The position numbers were made by a program, and so were the translations under genes. A stretch of DNA of 19,417 bases from Tissierella_B sp964485455 (lineage in GTDB: Bacteria; Bacillota; Clostridia; Tissierellales; Tissierellaceae): the NCBI GenBank assembly GCA_964485455.1, contig CAZAJU010000037.1, positions 1 to 19,417 of the forward strand, read 5' to 3'. Below, piece after piece: positions 1-6,253 of the stretch. The notes beneath the pieces are model-generated. The model saw only the letters and a list, made by a program, of their open reading frames with translations, searched no databases and was not told where the DNA came from. Position 1 is the stretch's first letter. The number at the start of each line of letters is the position of its first letter.

Positions 1-1
1 T

Positions 2-193
2 TCATATATGAGAAAAATTAAGAATAATATTCCTTCTAATATTTGGAATAACCTTTCTTCTTCTGAACTAAATCACTTACGATATAATGGTCATGGCATT
101 CGAAGCTTTACATCGAGCTTGTTTAAGTTTATAAAAAAGGAAAACCTTCAGGTTATGAGTCTGGAGGAGATATTTGAAGGCTTATTTAAATAA
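2..193 (+). CDS. Unidentified C-terminal gene fragment (5' end outside window)
   Basis: The frame is open from base 2 to a TAA at 191-193 and gives 63 codons, with an internal ATG at 8. No ribosome binding site can be seen before that ATG because the window begins there, so this is more likely the tail of a longer gene than a complete small one. The residues are mixed hydrophilic with no cysteines, no membrane segment and a basic Phe/Lys-rich stretch near residues 35-45 of the ATG-started form. I do not recognise a family. Its stop overlaps the end of the convergent minus-strand glycosyltransferase by 8 bases, and no terminator hairpin separates them. It might also be non-coding. Confidence 0.4.
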   Translation, partial: SYMRKIKNNIPSNIWNNLSSSELNHLRYNGHGIRSFTSSLFKFIKKENLQVMSLEEIFEGLFK

Positions 194-1946
194 ATACAAT
201 ATCGTTAAAATCCATATTTTTGGATATTAAGATGCAATTCTTTCTAAATTCAACATTAGATATTTTCCAAGTGTGGGTTGAAAGGTCATTTCTTCTAGTA
301 ATTATATGATTGAATCTATCGGAGGAATAGATTTTATAACCTTGGTTTATACAGTCATTTATAAATAAGGTATCCTCTGATTTATTCCTATGTGTAAATT
401 GTATATAATCAAAGATCTCCTTCTTGAAGGTTAGAGTTGAACCTGCTACATAGTCCATATATCTATATTCATTGCCTGGAAATCTAAGGAGTAACTCCTT
501 TGAGTCCTCCATATATGCAAATACAGAATATTTGCCTACTATGGATGCATCAGTAAAGGTAAAGGCATTTATAACATCTATAAGATAATTTGGACCATAG
601 TAGTCGTCATCGTCAAACTTTGAGATATAATTATATTTTGAGTTTCGAACAGCATAATTTAAACATTCACCAAGAGTATATTTCTCATCTAGTTTAAAAA
701 TTTTAATATCATCATGGAAACCAATCATTTTTTTCCATTCCACCAGATTGACTTTATTATTATTAATTATTATAATTAGCTCTTTTTTTTCATAACATTG
801 ACCTAGGTAATTATTTAGAATATTATCAAGAGATTGAGGCCTGTTGGTAGCCGTTATGATGCTTACACCTTCTTTAACAAGTAGATTATTCTCTATATCG
901 AGGGTGTCTAAAATAGTCCTCATTCTGTGACTATAAGTATGATTATTTAGAACTTCTCTTAATCCCAATAAGGATTTTTTATCTAATTCATACTTTGAAG
1001 AAAGTAGCTTACCTAGTCCTTCTTTTATTTCTTCTCTTGAATCTGCCATAGATACTATATCTTTAAAATATTCCTGGATTCCTAAAGAGAAGCTACTAAA
1101 TACAGGAATACCTGAAGCAAGTGATTCAAATACTCGTCTAGAGAAGTTAGTAGGGCTATCATCTACCGAATTTGCATTTAAAAGGACATCGAATTTCTTA
1201 ATCTCCTTTAACAACTTTTGGTACTCTAAACAATCTTCTATAAAATTCTTATATTTGTTTGGAAATCCATTCCTTTTATCTTTAGAATTAGAAAACCGAT
1301 CATATATTTTTAAATCATAATTCATAGCACCATCCAAAAGCTTTTCCATCTTATCACACCTGTCGGGAAACTTACTATACCAACCTCCTGGAAAGATTAT
1401 CTGACCTTTCTTGATTCTTCCCTTATCTATTGGGTTATGAATTGCAGGCTGAGCTCCAAATGGGAGTAAAAATACTTTTTCATGATTTAGTCTATCCTTA
1501 TAGTTTTGAATAGAACCTATATCCGTAGTAAAAATAAAATCAAATAGTGCTGCGGCATCTATAAAAATTTCAAAATCATAAGGGTCTTCCTTACCCCAGA
1601 ATACTGTAGGAATACCCTTTGATTTACAGTACTCTGTGATTTTTTTAAGTGTTTGTTCCTTATCCTTAGAATAATTTGCGACTTTATACCTCCAACTGTT
1701 ATTCGCTCCTTCCCAAGCTGATTCTACAAATAAAAATTCAGGATGAAAAGTATCGATAAAATATTTCCAGTTAAGTGGAGTTATTTGATGGAAAACCCCT
1801 TCATACTTAAAACATTCATAACTAAATTCATCCAGTATACAAGCCACTTGAATCTTGGTATTTCTTTTAGAAGAAGAATAATCATTGTTGTATTTTTCTT
1901 TCAATTTATTAGCGATAACACCTTTTATAAATTCGGAATAATTCAT
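186..1946 (-). CDS. Two-domain glycosyltransferase: CgeB-like (DUF3880/Glyco_trans_1_2) N-terminus fused to GT2 C-terminus
   Basis: The protein is 586 residues, starting at the ATG at 1946. That start has AGGTGA four bases upstream, overlapping the stop of the previous gene; an in-frame upstream start at 2021 has no such site. Residues about 35-345 resemble CgeB-type spore maturation glycosyltransferases, with a FGAQPAIHNP segment near 163 and RRVFESLASG near 271, the nucleotide-sugar-binding signature of the Glyco_trans_1_2 family. Residues about 360-586 form a GT2 domain with VSIITATNRP at its start, an acidic DDDD metal/nucleotide motif at 445-448, SED at 523-525 (candidate catalytic acid) and HTW at 558-560. 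The GT2 half is closely similar to the separate 232-residue protein two genes upstream. It is the last gene of a three-gene minus-strand operon. CgeB of Bacillus is made under sigma-K and acts on the spore surface; a similar role here is inferred. Acceptor and sugar are unknown. Confidence 0.82.
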   Translation of the reverse strand: MNYSEFIKGVIANKLKEKYNNDYSSSKRNTKIQVACILDEFSYECFKYEGVFHQITPLNWKYFIDTFHPEFLFVESAWEGANNSWRYKVANYSKDKEQTLKKITEYCKSKGIPTVFWGKEDPYDFEIFIDAAALFDFIFTTDIGSIQNYKDRLNHEKVFLLPFGAQPAIHNPIDKGRIKKGQIIFPGGWYSKFPDRCDKMEKLLDGAMNYDLKIYDRFSNSKDKRNGFPNKYKNFIEDCLEYQKLLKEIKKFDVLLNANSVDDSPTNFSRRVFESLASGIPVFSSFSLGIQEYFKDIVSMADSREEIKEGLGKLLSSKYELDKKSLLGLREVLNNHTYSHRMRTILDTLDIENNLLVKEGVSIITATNRPQSLDNILNNYLGQCYEKKELIIIINNNKVNLVEWKKMIGFHDDIKIFKLDEKYTLGECLNYAVRNSKYNYISKFDDDDYYGPNYLIDVINAFTFTDASIVGKYSVFAYMEDSKELLLRFPGNEYRYMDYVAGSTLTFKKEIFDYIQFTHRNKSEDTLFINDCINQGYKIYSSDRFNHIITRRNDLSTHTWKISNVEFRKNCILISKNMDFNDIVFI

Positions 1947-1950
1947 AAAA

Positions 1951-3189
1951 TCACCTATATAATTTAAATATTTCTGTATTTGAATAATTATTTGCATCAC
2001 CAATAGCATTGCAGGTATCAAATATAGTTGGTTTATTCATAAACTTAGCTATAGAATCATAATCAAAATGGATGAATTCATCGTGTTTAACTAAGATTAC
2101 CAACAGATCTGCATCAATTATTGTTTTAATACAATGGACCATATCATGATTATAGACCACAGGATCATATACGGATATTTCAATTTGCTGTTCCTTTAAT
2201 AACTCACATATCTTAAGTGCAGGACTATTTCTAATATCCTTTGAGTTTTCCTTGTAAGATATGCCCCATATGGCAATCTTAGGCTTATCAATAGACTGTA
2301 CAAAGGATAGTATATGTTTAGATACAAGTTCAGGAAGTTCTTCGTTAATAAGACTAGATATCTGAATTAATTTTGAGTATTCCTTGTTGGCATTAATTAA
2401 GAATTTACTATCTACAGGAAGACAATGGCCACCAACCCCTATGCCTGGATTTAATAAATGAACTCTTGGGTGCTTGTTTGCTAAATTTATAACTCTATAG
2501 GGATCAATTTGGAAGGCTTCACACATTAGAGCTAATTCATTAACAAATGCAAGATTTACGTATCTATAGGAATTTTCCACCAGCTTAACCATTTCAACAA
2601 CTGGTATGCTATCTATATGAATATCACCCTTTACAAAACTACTATATACTTCATAAGCCTTCATACCACATTTCAAGGTATATCCTCCGATTATCCTTGG
2701 ATTGTGAATTAATTCGTAGATTAGGTTGTTTGGAATTACCCTTTCTGGACAATAAGCAAGAAAGATATCCTTTCCAATCTTTAGTTTAAAGGCTTCAATT
2801 CTAGGCTTTATTTCCTTATTAATAGTATTTGGAGGTATGGTGGACTCAATTATGATTAGATTTCCCTCCTCAATCATTTTTAAGGTTATATCCAATGCAC
2901 TTATTAGGAAGCTTAAGTCGGCTTCTCCATACTCATTAGTTGGAGTAGGTGTGCATATAATGTATACATCAGCCTTTTGGATTCTCTTGTGAAATGTTAA
3001 ATATCCATTATTCATACCATCTTCTATAAGTTCCATAAGTCCAGTTTCTGTAGAATTAAAGGTATGATTATTCAAGCTATCTATATGGTCTTCATTAGTA
3101 TCTAGGCCGAAGACTCTATGGCCACTTTTTGATAATATTGCAGCTGTTGGTAGGCCAATATATCCTACACCCAATACACATATATTCAT
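1951..3189 (-). CDS. UDP-N-acetyl-hexosamine 6-dehydrogenase (WecC/WbpA-like nucleotide-sugar dehydrogenase)
   Basis: This 412-residue protein is a UDP-glucose/GDP-mannose dehydrogenase family member. It oxidises C6 of a UDP-sugar to the uronic acid with two NAD+. The N-terminal Rossmann domain has GVGYIG at 7-12. The central domain has VEMVKLVENSYR with the conserved Lys at 202. The catalytic cysteine is C256 in GVGGHCLPVD. The C-terminal UDP-binding domain follows, with YKENSKDIRNSP near 330. GVGGHCLPVD and the overall length fit the UDP-ManNAc/UDP-GlcNAc dehydrogenase branch better than UDP-glucose dehydrogenase, but specificity is not proven. The start has AAGGTG six bases upstream, overlapping the stop of the preceding gene; only 4 bases separate its stop from the next gene. 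Lying between two glycosyltransferases, it probably supplies a HexNAc-uronate donor to one of them. Confidence 0.88.
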   Translation of the reverse strand: MNICVLGVGYIGLPTAAILSKSGHRVFGLDTNEDHIDSLNNHTFNSTETGLMELIEDGMNNGYLTFHKRIQKADVYIICTPTPTNEYGEADLSFLISALDITLKMIEEGNLIIIESTIPPNTINKEIKPRIEAFKLKIGKDIFLAYCPERVIPNNLIYELIHNPRIIGGYTLKCGMKAYEVYSSFVKGDIHIDSIPVVEMVKLVENSYRYVNLAFVNELALMCEAFQIDPYRVINLANKHPRVHLLNPGIGVGGHCLPVDSKFLINANKEYSKLIQISSLINEELPELVSKHILSFVQSIDKPKIAIWGISYKENSKDIRNSPALKICELLKEQQIEISVYDPVVYNHDMVHCIKTIIDADLLVILVKHDEFIHFDYDSIAKFMNKPTIFDTCNAIGDANNYSNTEIFKLYR

Positions 3190-3199
3190 ATGAACACCT

Positions 3200-3898
3200 T
3201 CAATCTTTATGATTTTCCCACCTATCTAATAAATCAGATAAATTATATCTATTACCAAGCTTTTTACACTCTTTTATTAAATAACTATTGTCTATTTTCC
3301 AGGTATGAAATTCCTTATTATTTCTAATATATAAATATTGGTTTCTATCTGAAGAAAATATTTTATATCCTTTTTTAAATGCTAAATTACAAAACAAAAT
3401 ATCTTCACCTAGATTTCGATTTCCAAAATTAATCTCTGGAAAAATTTCCTTTTTAAACATAAGAGTAGAGCCATTCACTCGGTCTACGAATCTGTTTTCT
3501 CTATCTGTATTTTTAATCCCTAGGATATTCTCATCTTTAAAAAATATATAGATACAAGACTTACCTACTATATGCGCACCGCTATACTCAATAGAGTTTA
3601 AAGAATTGATAAGATAGCTCCCTCCATAATAGTCGTCAGCATCCATCTTCGCTATATATTCATATTTGGATTGTGAAACAGCATAGTTAAGACAATTGCC
3701 TAAAGTCTCTTCAGCCATATGATAAATGGAAATATCCTTATTAGATCTTATAACTTTTCTCCAGAGCTCTAAATTGGGTTTGTGGTAATTTAATATAATA
3801 ATTAGTTCTTTATTAATGTGTTTTTGCCTATTAAAGTTATCTAAAATCATATTTATGTTTTTTTCTCTATTTGTAGAGGTTATAATGGAAACGTTCAT
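3200..3898 (-). CDS. GT2-family glycosyltransferase
   Basis: The protein is 232 residues and consists of a single GT-A fold domain. It starts with VSIITSTNR at 3-11, carries DADD at 86-89 (the metal/nucleotide-binding DxD equivalent), has GED at 164-166 as likely catalytic acid region, and ends with FHTW at 197-200. There is no membrane segment. It aligns over its whole length with the C-terminal domain of the 586-residue protein two genes downstream, so the two appear to be duplicates. The ATG at 3898 is preceded by GAGGG with a 7-base spacer. It is the first gene of the minus-strand operon and lies under a sigma-K-like promoter. The protein probably transfers a sugar during spore surface maturation; substrate unknown. 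Confidence 0.85.
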   Translation of the reverse strand: MNVSIITSTNREKNINMILDNFNRQKHINKELIIILNYHKPNLELWRKVIRSNKDISIYHMAEETLGNCLNYAVSQSKYEYIAKMDADDYYGGSYLINSLNSIEYSGAHIVGKSCIYIFFKDENILGIKNTDRENRFVDRVNGSTLMFKKEIFPEINFGNRNLGEDILFCNLAFKKGYKIFSSDRNQYLYIRNNKEFHTWKIDNSYLIKECKKLGNRYNLSDLLDRWENHKD

Positions 3899-3914
3899 TT
3901 TTCATCCCTCTCTT

Positions 3915-3941
3915 TAATATATGGAAAATCAAAAAAATTGT
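3915..3941 (-). promoter_or_regulatory. Candidate sigma-K-type sporulation promoter of the glycosyltransferase operon
   Basis: Read on the minus strand, AC (3941-3940), a 16-base spacer and CATATATTA (3923-3915) match the Bacillus sigma-K consensus AC-N16/17-CATANNNTA exactly. The predicted start would be near 3908, leaving a leader of only about 10 bases that begins inside the Shine-Dalgarno sequence, which is a weak point. A sigma-A-like alternative further upstream is TG-T-TACAAT on the same strand. Confidence 0.45.
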
Positions 3942-3948
3942 AACAATA

Positions 3949-3983
3949 AAATCCCTCCAAAATAATCTATAGTGGAGGGATTT
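3949..3983 (+). promoter_or_regulatory. Perfect 10-bp inverted repeat covering the Shine-Dalgarno of the DUF3343 gene
   Basis: The arms AAATCCCTCC (3949-3958) and GGAGGGATTT (3974-3983) are exactly complementary, with a 15-base loop. The right arm contains GGAGGG, the ribosome binding site of the gene starting at 3986. In an RNA that includes both arms the site would be hidden. A weak sigma-A-like promoter, TTGTAA (3938-3943), 17 bases, AATAAT (3961-3966), would start transcription near 3973 and omit the left arm. In that case the repeat would be a DNA operator instead. Confidence 0.5.
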
Positions 3984-3985
3984 AT

Positions 3986-4270
3986 ATGAAACAAAATGAT
4001 TATTATCTAGTAGTTTTTCAATCTAAAAATCATGCACTATTAATATATAAAATACTTGAAAGCAAGGGATATGATTTCTTTAAGCTTGTATCCACACCAT
4101 GCTTTCTTAAATCTGGATGTAGTTATTCAATTAAAGTCATGAAAAAGATCCATTTAGAAACCTTAAATAGGGAAGTAGAGGGTGCTAATATTAAAAATCC
4201 CAAATTTTACTATGTGGAAAAAATCAATGGTAAATCCCATTACAAAGAGATTAACCAAATAACTTATTAA
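3986..4270 (+). CDS. DUF3343 protein (putative Se/S carrier-like)
   Basis: This is a 94-residue soluble protein. The opening YYLVVFQSKNHALLIYKILE and the TP-C-x5-C segment (C39, C45) fit the DUF3343 family, small proteins proposed to carry sulfur or selenium and sometimes fused to TusA/YedF-like domains. That function is unproven in general. After residue 70 the tail is basic and tyrosine-rich, and is longer than the roughly 80 residues typical of the family. The ATG has GGAGGG six bases upstream, inside an inverted repeat. The gene stands alone on the plus strand, divergent from the glycosyltransferase operon and overlapping the end of the convergent gene by 20 bases. No partner for sulfur or selenium transfer is next to it. 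The family call is fairly confident; the role in this setting is not known. Confidence 0.7.
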   Translation: MKQNDYYLVVFQSKNHALLIYKILESKGYDFFKLVSTPCFLKSGCSYSIKVMKKIHLETLNREVEGANIKNPKFYYVEKINGKSHYKEINQITY

Positions 4271-5402
4271 ACCAAGACTTAGAGTTTTTTAAGGCTTCCT
4301 CTAAACCATTAATCCTAGAATTAATAGATGCAAGTTCTTCCGTTATGCTATTTAATCTGAACTTTAAATCATCTCCGTTTGATAAAAGCTGCTCTAGAAT
4401 CATTCGATTTTCATTGTTCAGCTCCTTAAGCTCATGACAGTAACTTTTTAGTTCAAGGATTAGTGGTTCTAAATCATTCTCAGTTTCAGCTTTAATGATT
4501 TCTACATTTAATTCTTTATCTTCAAGCATTTCAACTATTATTTCGTCATTTGGAAGTTCATATTGGTCTGATTCTTCAAATCTTTCGATTGTTTTAATTT
4601 CTTCAGTATATGTTGCACCATAATTATCCGAAACCAATCTTTTGTTTTCTGTATCGACGATTATAAGGTTGTTTTTTTCATAGATGTAAGACTTAGGAGT
4701 ATTCTCTACTATCATTGGAATTTGAATGCTACTCCATTTATATATGTCCTTTCCTCCTTGAGCCATTCTTTTTATACTCATACTATATCCATTATCCTTA
4801 AGTTCCCAATAGATACTATGGATATTATTCCTAGTATCCACATATATAAGGGGATACTCGGTATGGTTTTCAGTAGATGATATCTTTGTAGGATTATTGT
4901 ACCATTGCTTCTTATATGGATTGAAGTAGGTATAATAAATATAAGAAAAGCTTTCAGAGACAGTGTTATAAAGAAGGTGAATATTTCCATTAGAATCACT
5001 TGACACTGAGAAAGAATGGTTCTTATTCTTTGATACATATCTAATTATATTGAACCTTTCTTGCTCCTTATTGTTAATTACAACATGATGAATAGTATAG
5101 ATATTGGCATTAATTATATTTGAGTAGGAGTAGAAGATATTTATCCGATTATTGATAATTAGTATTTCTAATTGATTATAGCTATTTGATCTTGTATCAA
5201 AATTTCCAATAACTGATTCATTCTGCTTATCATCCTTAAATAATACGTATTTTAAAACACCATTCTTCTGAAGGTAAACCAAATGAGTGGAGTAGTCTTT
5301 ATCATAAGTAAATCCATATACAGATACATTTTTATCTAATAAAATTTCTGATTGAGATTTTTTATATTTTAGATTATATTCCTTGTCTAATAAGAACTCC
5401 AT
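4251..5402 (-). CDS. Beta-propeller-like protein with C-terminal coiled coil, probable spore or surface protein
   Basis: The protein is 383 residues with no signal peptide and no membrane segment. Residues about 20-265 are rich in Tyr, Asn, Ile and Ser, with repeated beta-strand-like units of the form hydrophobic strand, DSNGNIHLLY or DTRNNIHSIYW, as in BNR/sialidase-type propellers. Residues about 265-310 are acidic. Residues about 315-375 are a Leu/Glu/Asn-rich predicted coiled coil. The end, WFNKLFG, is short, aromatic and amphipathic and might touch a membrane or partner. GGAGGG lies 5 bases before the ATG. It is divergent from the cysteine-containing protein at 5487, and a sigma-E-like promoter precedes it. 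I do not recognise a named family. A structural or binding role on the spore is inferred only from context. Confidence 0.72.
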   Translation of the reverse strand: MEFLLDKEYNLKYKKSQSEILLDKNVSVYGFTYDKDYSTHLVYLQKNGVLKYVLFKDDKQNESVIGNFDTRSNSYNQLEILIINNRINIFYSYSNIINANIYTIHHVVINNKEQERFNIIRYVSKNKNHSFSVSSDSNGNIHLLYNTVSESFSYIYYTYFNPYKKQWYNNPTKISSTENHTEYPLIYVDTRNNIHSIYWELKDNGYSMSIKRMAQGGKDIYKWSSIQIPMIVENTPKSYIYEKNNLIIVDTENKRLVSDNYGATYTEEIKTIERFEESDQYELPNDEIIVEMLEDKELNVEIIKAETENDLEPLILELKSYCHELKELNNENRMILEQLLSNGDDLKFRLNSITEELASINSRINGLEEALKNSKSWFNKLFG

Positions 5403-5422
5403 AATATCCCTCCAAATTATTC

Positions 5423-5448
5423 ACATTAAAATCATCTCTACATAATAT
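5423..5448 (+). promoter_or_regulatory. Candidate sigma-K-type promoter of the gene at 5487
   Basis: AC at 5423-5424, a 16-base spacer and CATAATAT at 5441-5448 match the sigma-K consensus AC-N16/17-CATANNNTA except for the last base (G in place of A). Transcription would start near 5455-5457, giving a leader of about 30 bases with the AAGGAG ribosome binding site. Confidence 0.4.
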
Positions 5449-5470
5449 GTAAGTAGTAAAGAAAATATTA
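5442..5470 (-). promoter_or_regulatory. Candidate sigma-E-type promoter of the minus-strand gene at 5402
   Basis: On the minus strand TAATATT (5470-5464), a 14-base spacer and CATATTAT (5449-5442) resemble the Bacillus sigma-E consensus KMATATT-N14-CATACANT. The -35 matches fully; the -10 differs at two positions. It shares its -10 bases with the opposite-strand promoter because TACATA-A-TATGTA (5439-5451) is a palindrome. Confidence 0.35.
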
Positions 5471-5486
5471 TAAAGGAGTGAACCAT

Positions 5487-6119
5487 ATGGCTGACAAAAT
5501 AGATGTGGACGGAAGGGTAATGGAGGTTTTACAAGAACTAGATTGTGATTGTGTAATCGTAGATAAGGTATTTGCAGCATGTCAACAAAGAGAATGCTTC
5601 CCTGGTCTTGAATACAATCTTGATGAATGTGATTTTGACAGAATTAAATTTAGACCGGGCTTTATCGTTCCAAATACCTTGATAGTAACTGACATACCAG
5701 GAAGACCAAATTTCAGAAGAGTAAAATTTACAATAAGAATTCCATTTAAAGTTTTAGACGATAAAGGAAATGTTATTGCGGAATTCTTCTTACCGGATGT
5801 CTACAAGGACGTTATTCTCTATATTCCTGATGCAAGAGATGAGTTTGACTTTAGAATAGTTGTCGAAACACAATCAGTACTATTATCTCCACCGGATTTT
5901 AATAACGGAGAATTGAATATTACAGTAGGAGTATTTATTATAGTTAAGGTAGTAGGAACAGTTCAACTATTGATTCCAGCTTATGGATACTGTCCACCAC
6001 CACCAGCATGTGAAGAATTTAGTCCGGAGGATATCTGTGAAATGTTTGATTATGAAGAATTCCCAGAGTTCTTCCCACCACAACTAGATGATTATATACC
6101 TCCAAACGGAGAAGCTTAG
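5487..6119 (+). CDS. Cysteine-containing, proline-tailed protein, probable spore coat/exosporium component
   Basis: The protein has 210 residues, starting at the ATG at 5487, six bases after AAGGAGTG. An in-frame GTG at 5478 lies inside that ribosome site and is rejected. Cysteines cluster near the N-terminus (C20, C22, C32, C37, C48), including VDKVFAACQQRECF. Residues about 55-165 are beta-strand-rich without a signal peptide. The tail has CPPPPACEEFSPEDICEMF near 169-187 (C169, C175, C184) followed by acidic Phe/Pro-rich FPEFFPPQLDDY. I have an impression that similar proteins with the CQQREC and PPQL motifs occur in clostridia, but no function is known to me. The cysteines, the sigma-K-like promoter and the neighbours suggest a cross-linked spore surface protein. 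A strong terminator follows at once, so it is a single-gene unit. Confidence 0.75.
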   Translation: MADKIDVDGRVMEVLQELDCDCVIVDKVFAACQQRECFPGLEYNLDECDFDRIKFRPGFIVPNTLIVTDIPGRPNFRRVKFTIRIPFKVLDDKGNVIAEFFLPDVYKDVILYIPDARDEFDFRIVVETQSVLLSPPDFNNGELNITVGVFIIVKVVGTVQLLIPAYGYCPPPPACEEFSPEDICEMFDYEEFPEFFPPQLDDYIPPNGEA

Positions 6120-6140
6120 GAGCTTAGGCTCCTTTTTTTT
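6118..6140 (+). terminator. Rho-independent terminator overlapping the stop codon
   Basis: AGGAGC-TTAG-GCTCCT (6118-6133) forms a six-pair stem with a four-base loop, and a run of eight T ends at 6140. The left arm begins inside the TAG stop at 6117-6119. It ends the transcript of the gene at 5487 and isolates the isc operon. Confidence 0.9.
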
Positions 6141-6175
6141 ATGCACTGACCCTAAAATAATTGTCGAAATGAATG

Positions 6176-6204
6176 TTGACAAAATCACTGGGGTATACTA
6201 TACT
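6176..6204 (+). promoter_or_regulatory. Sigma-A promoter of the isc operon
   Basis: TTGACA (6176-6181), a 17-base spacer and TATACT (6199-6204) form a near-consensus housekeeping promoter. Transcription should start near 6211, about 43 bases before the iscR start codon. Confidence 0.85.
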
Positions 6205-6217
6205 AAGAAAAGGAAAA

Positions 6218-6234
6218 CCAACCAAATTGGTTGG
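6218..6234 (+). promoter_or_regulatory. Palindrome in the iscR leader, possible operator
   Basis: CCAACCAA-A-TTGGTTGG is a perfect inverted repeat with eight-base arms and a single central base. It sits just after the predicted transcription start and before the AGAGGTGG ribosome site. Its position suits repression by IscR or another regulator, or an RNA hairpin is possible. I cannot match it to a known IscR/RrF2 site. Confidence 0.45.
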
Positions 6235-6253
6235 GATTAAAAGAGGTGGTAAA

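Noticed and set aside
1743..1967. Short plus-strand frame opposite the CgeB-like gene start
   Set aside because: It has low-complexity hydrophobic composition and no ribosome site, and it overlaps a coding region with clear homology.
5478..5486. Upstream GTG start for the cysteine-containing protein
   Set aside because: The GTG is part of the AAGGAGTG ribosome site of the ATG at 5487.
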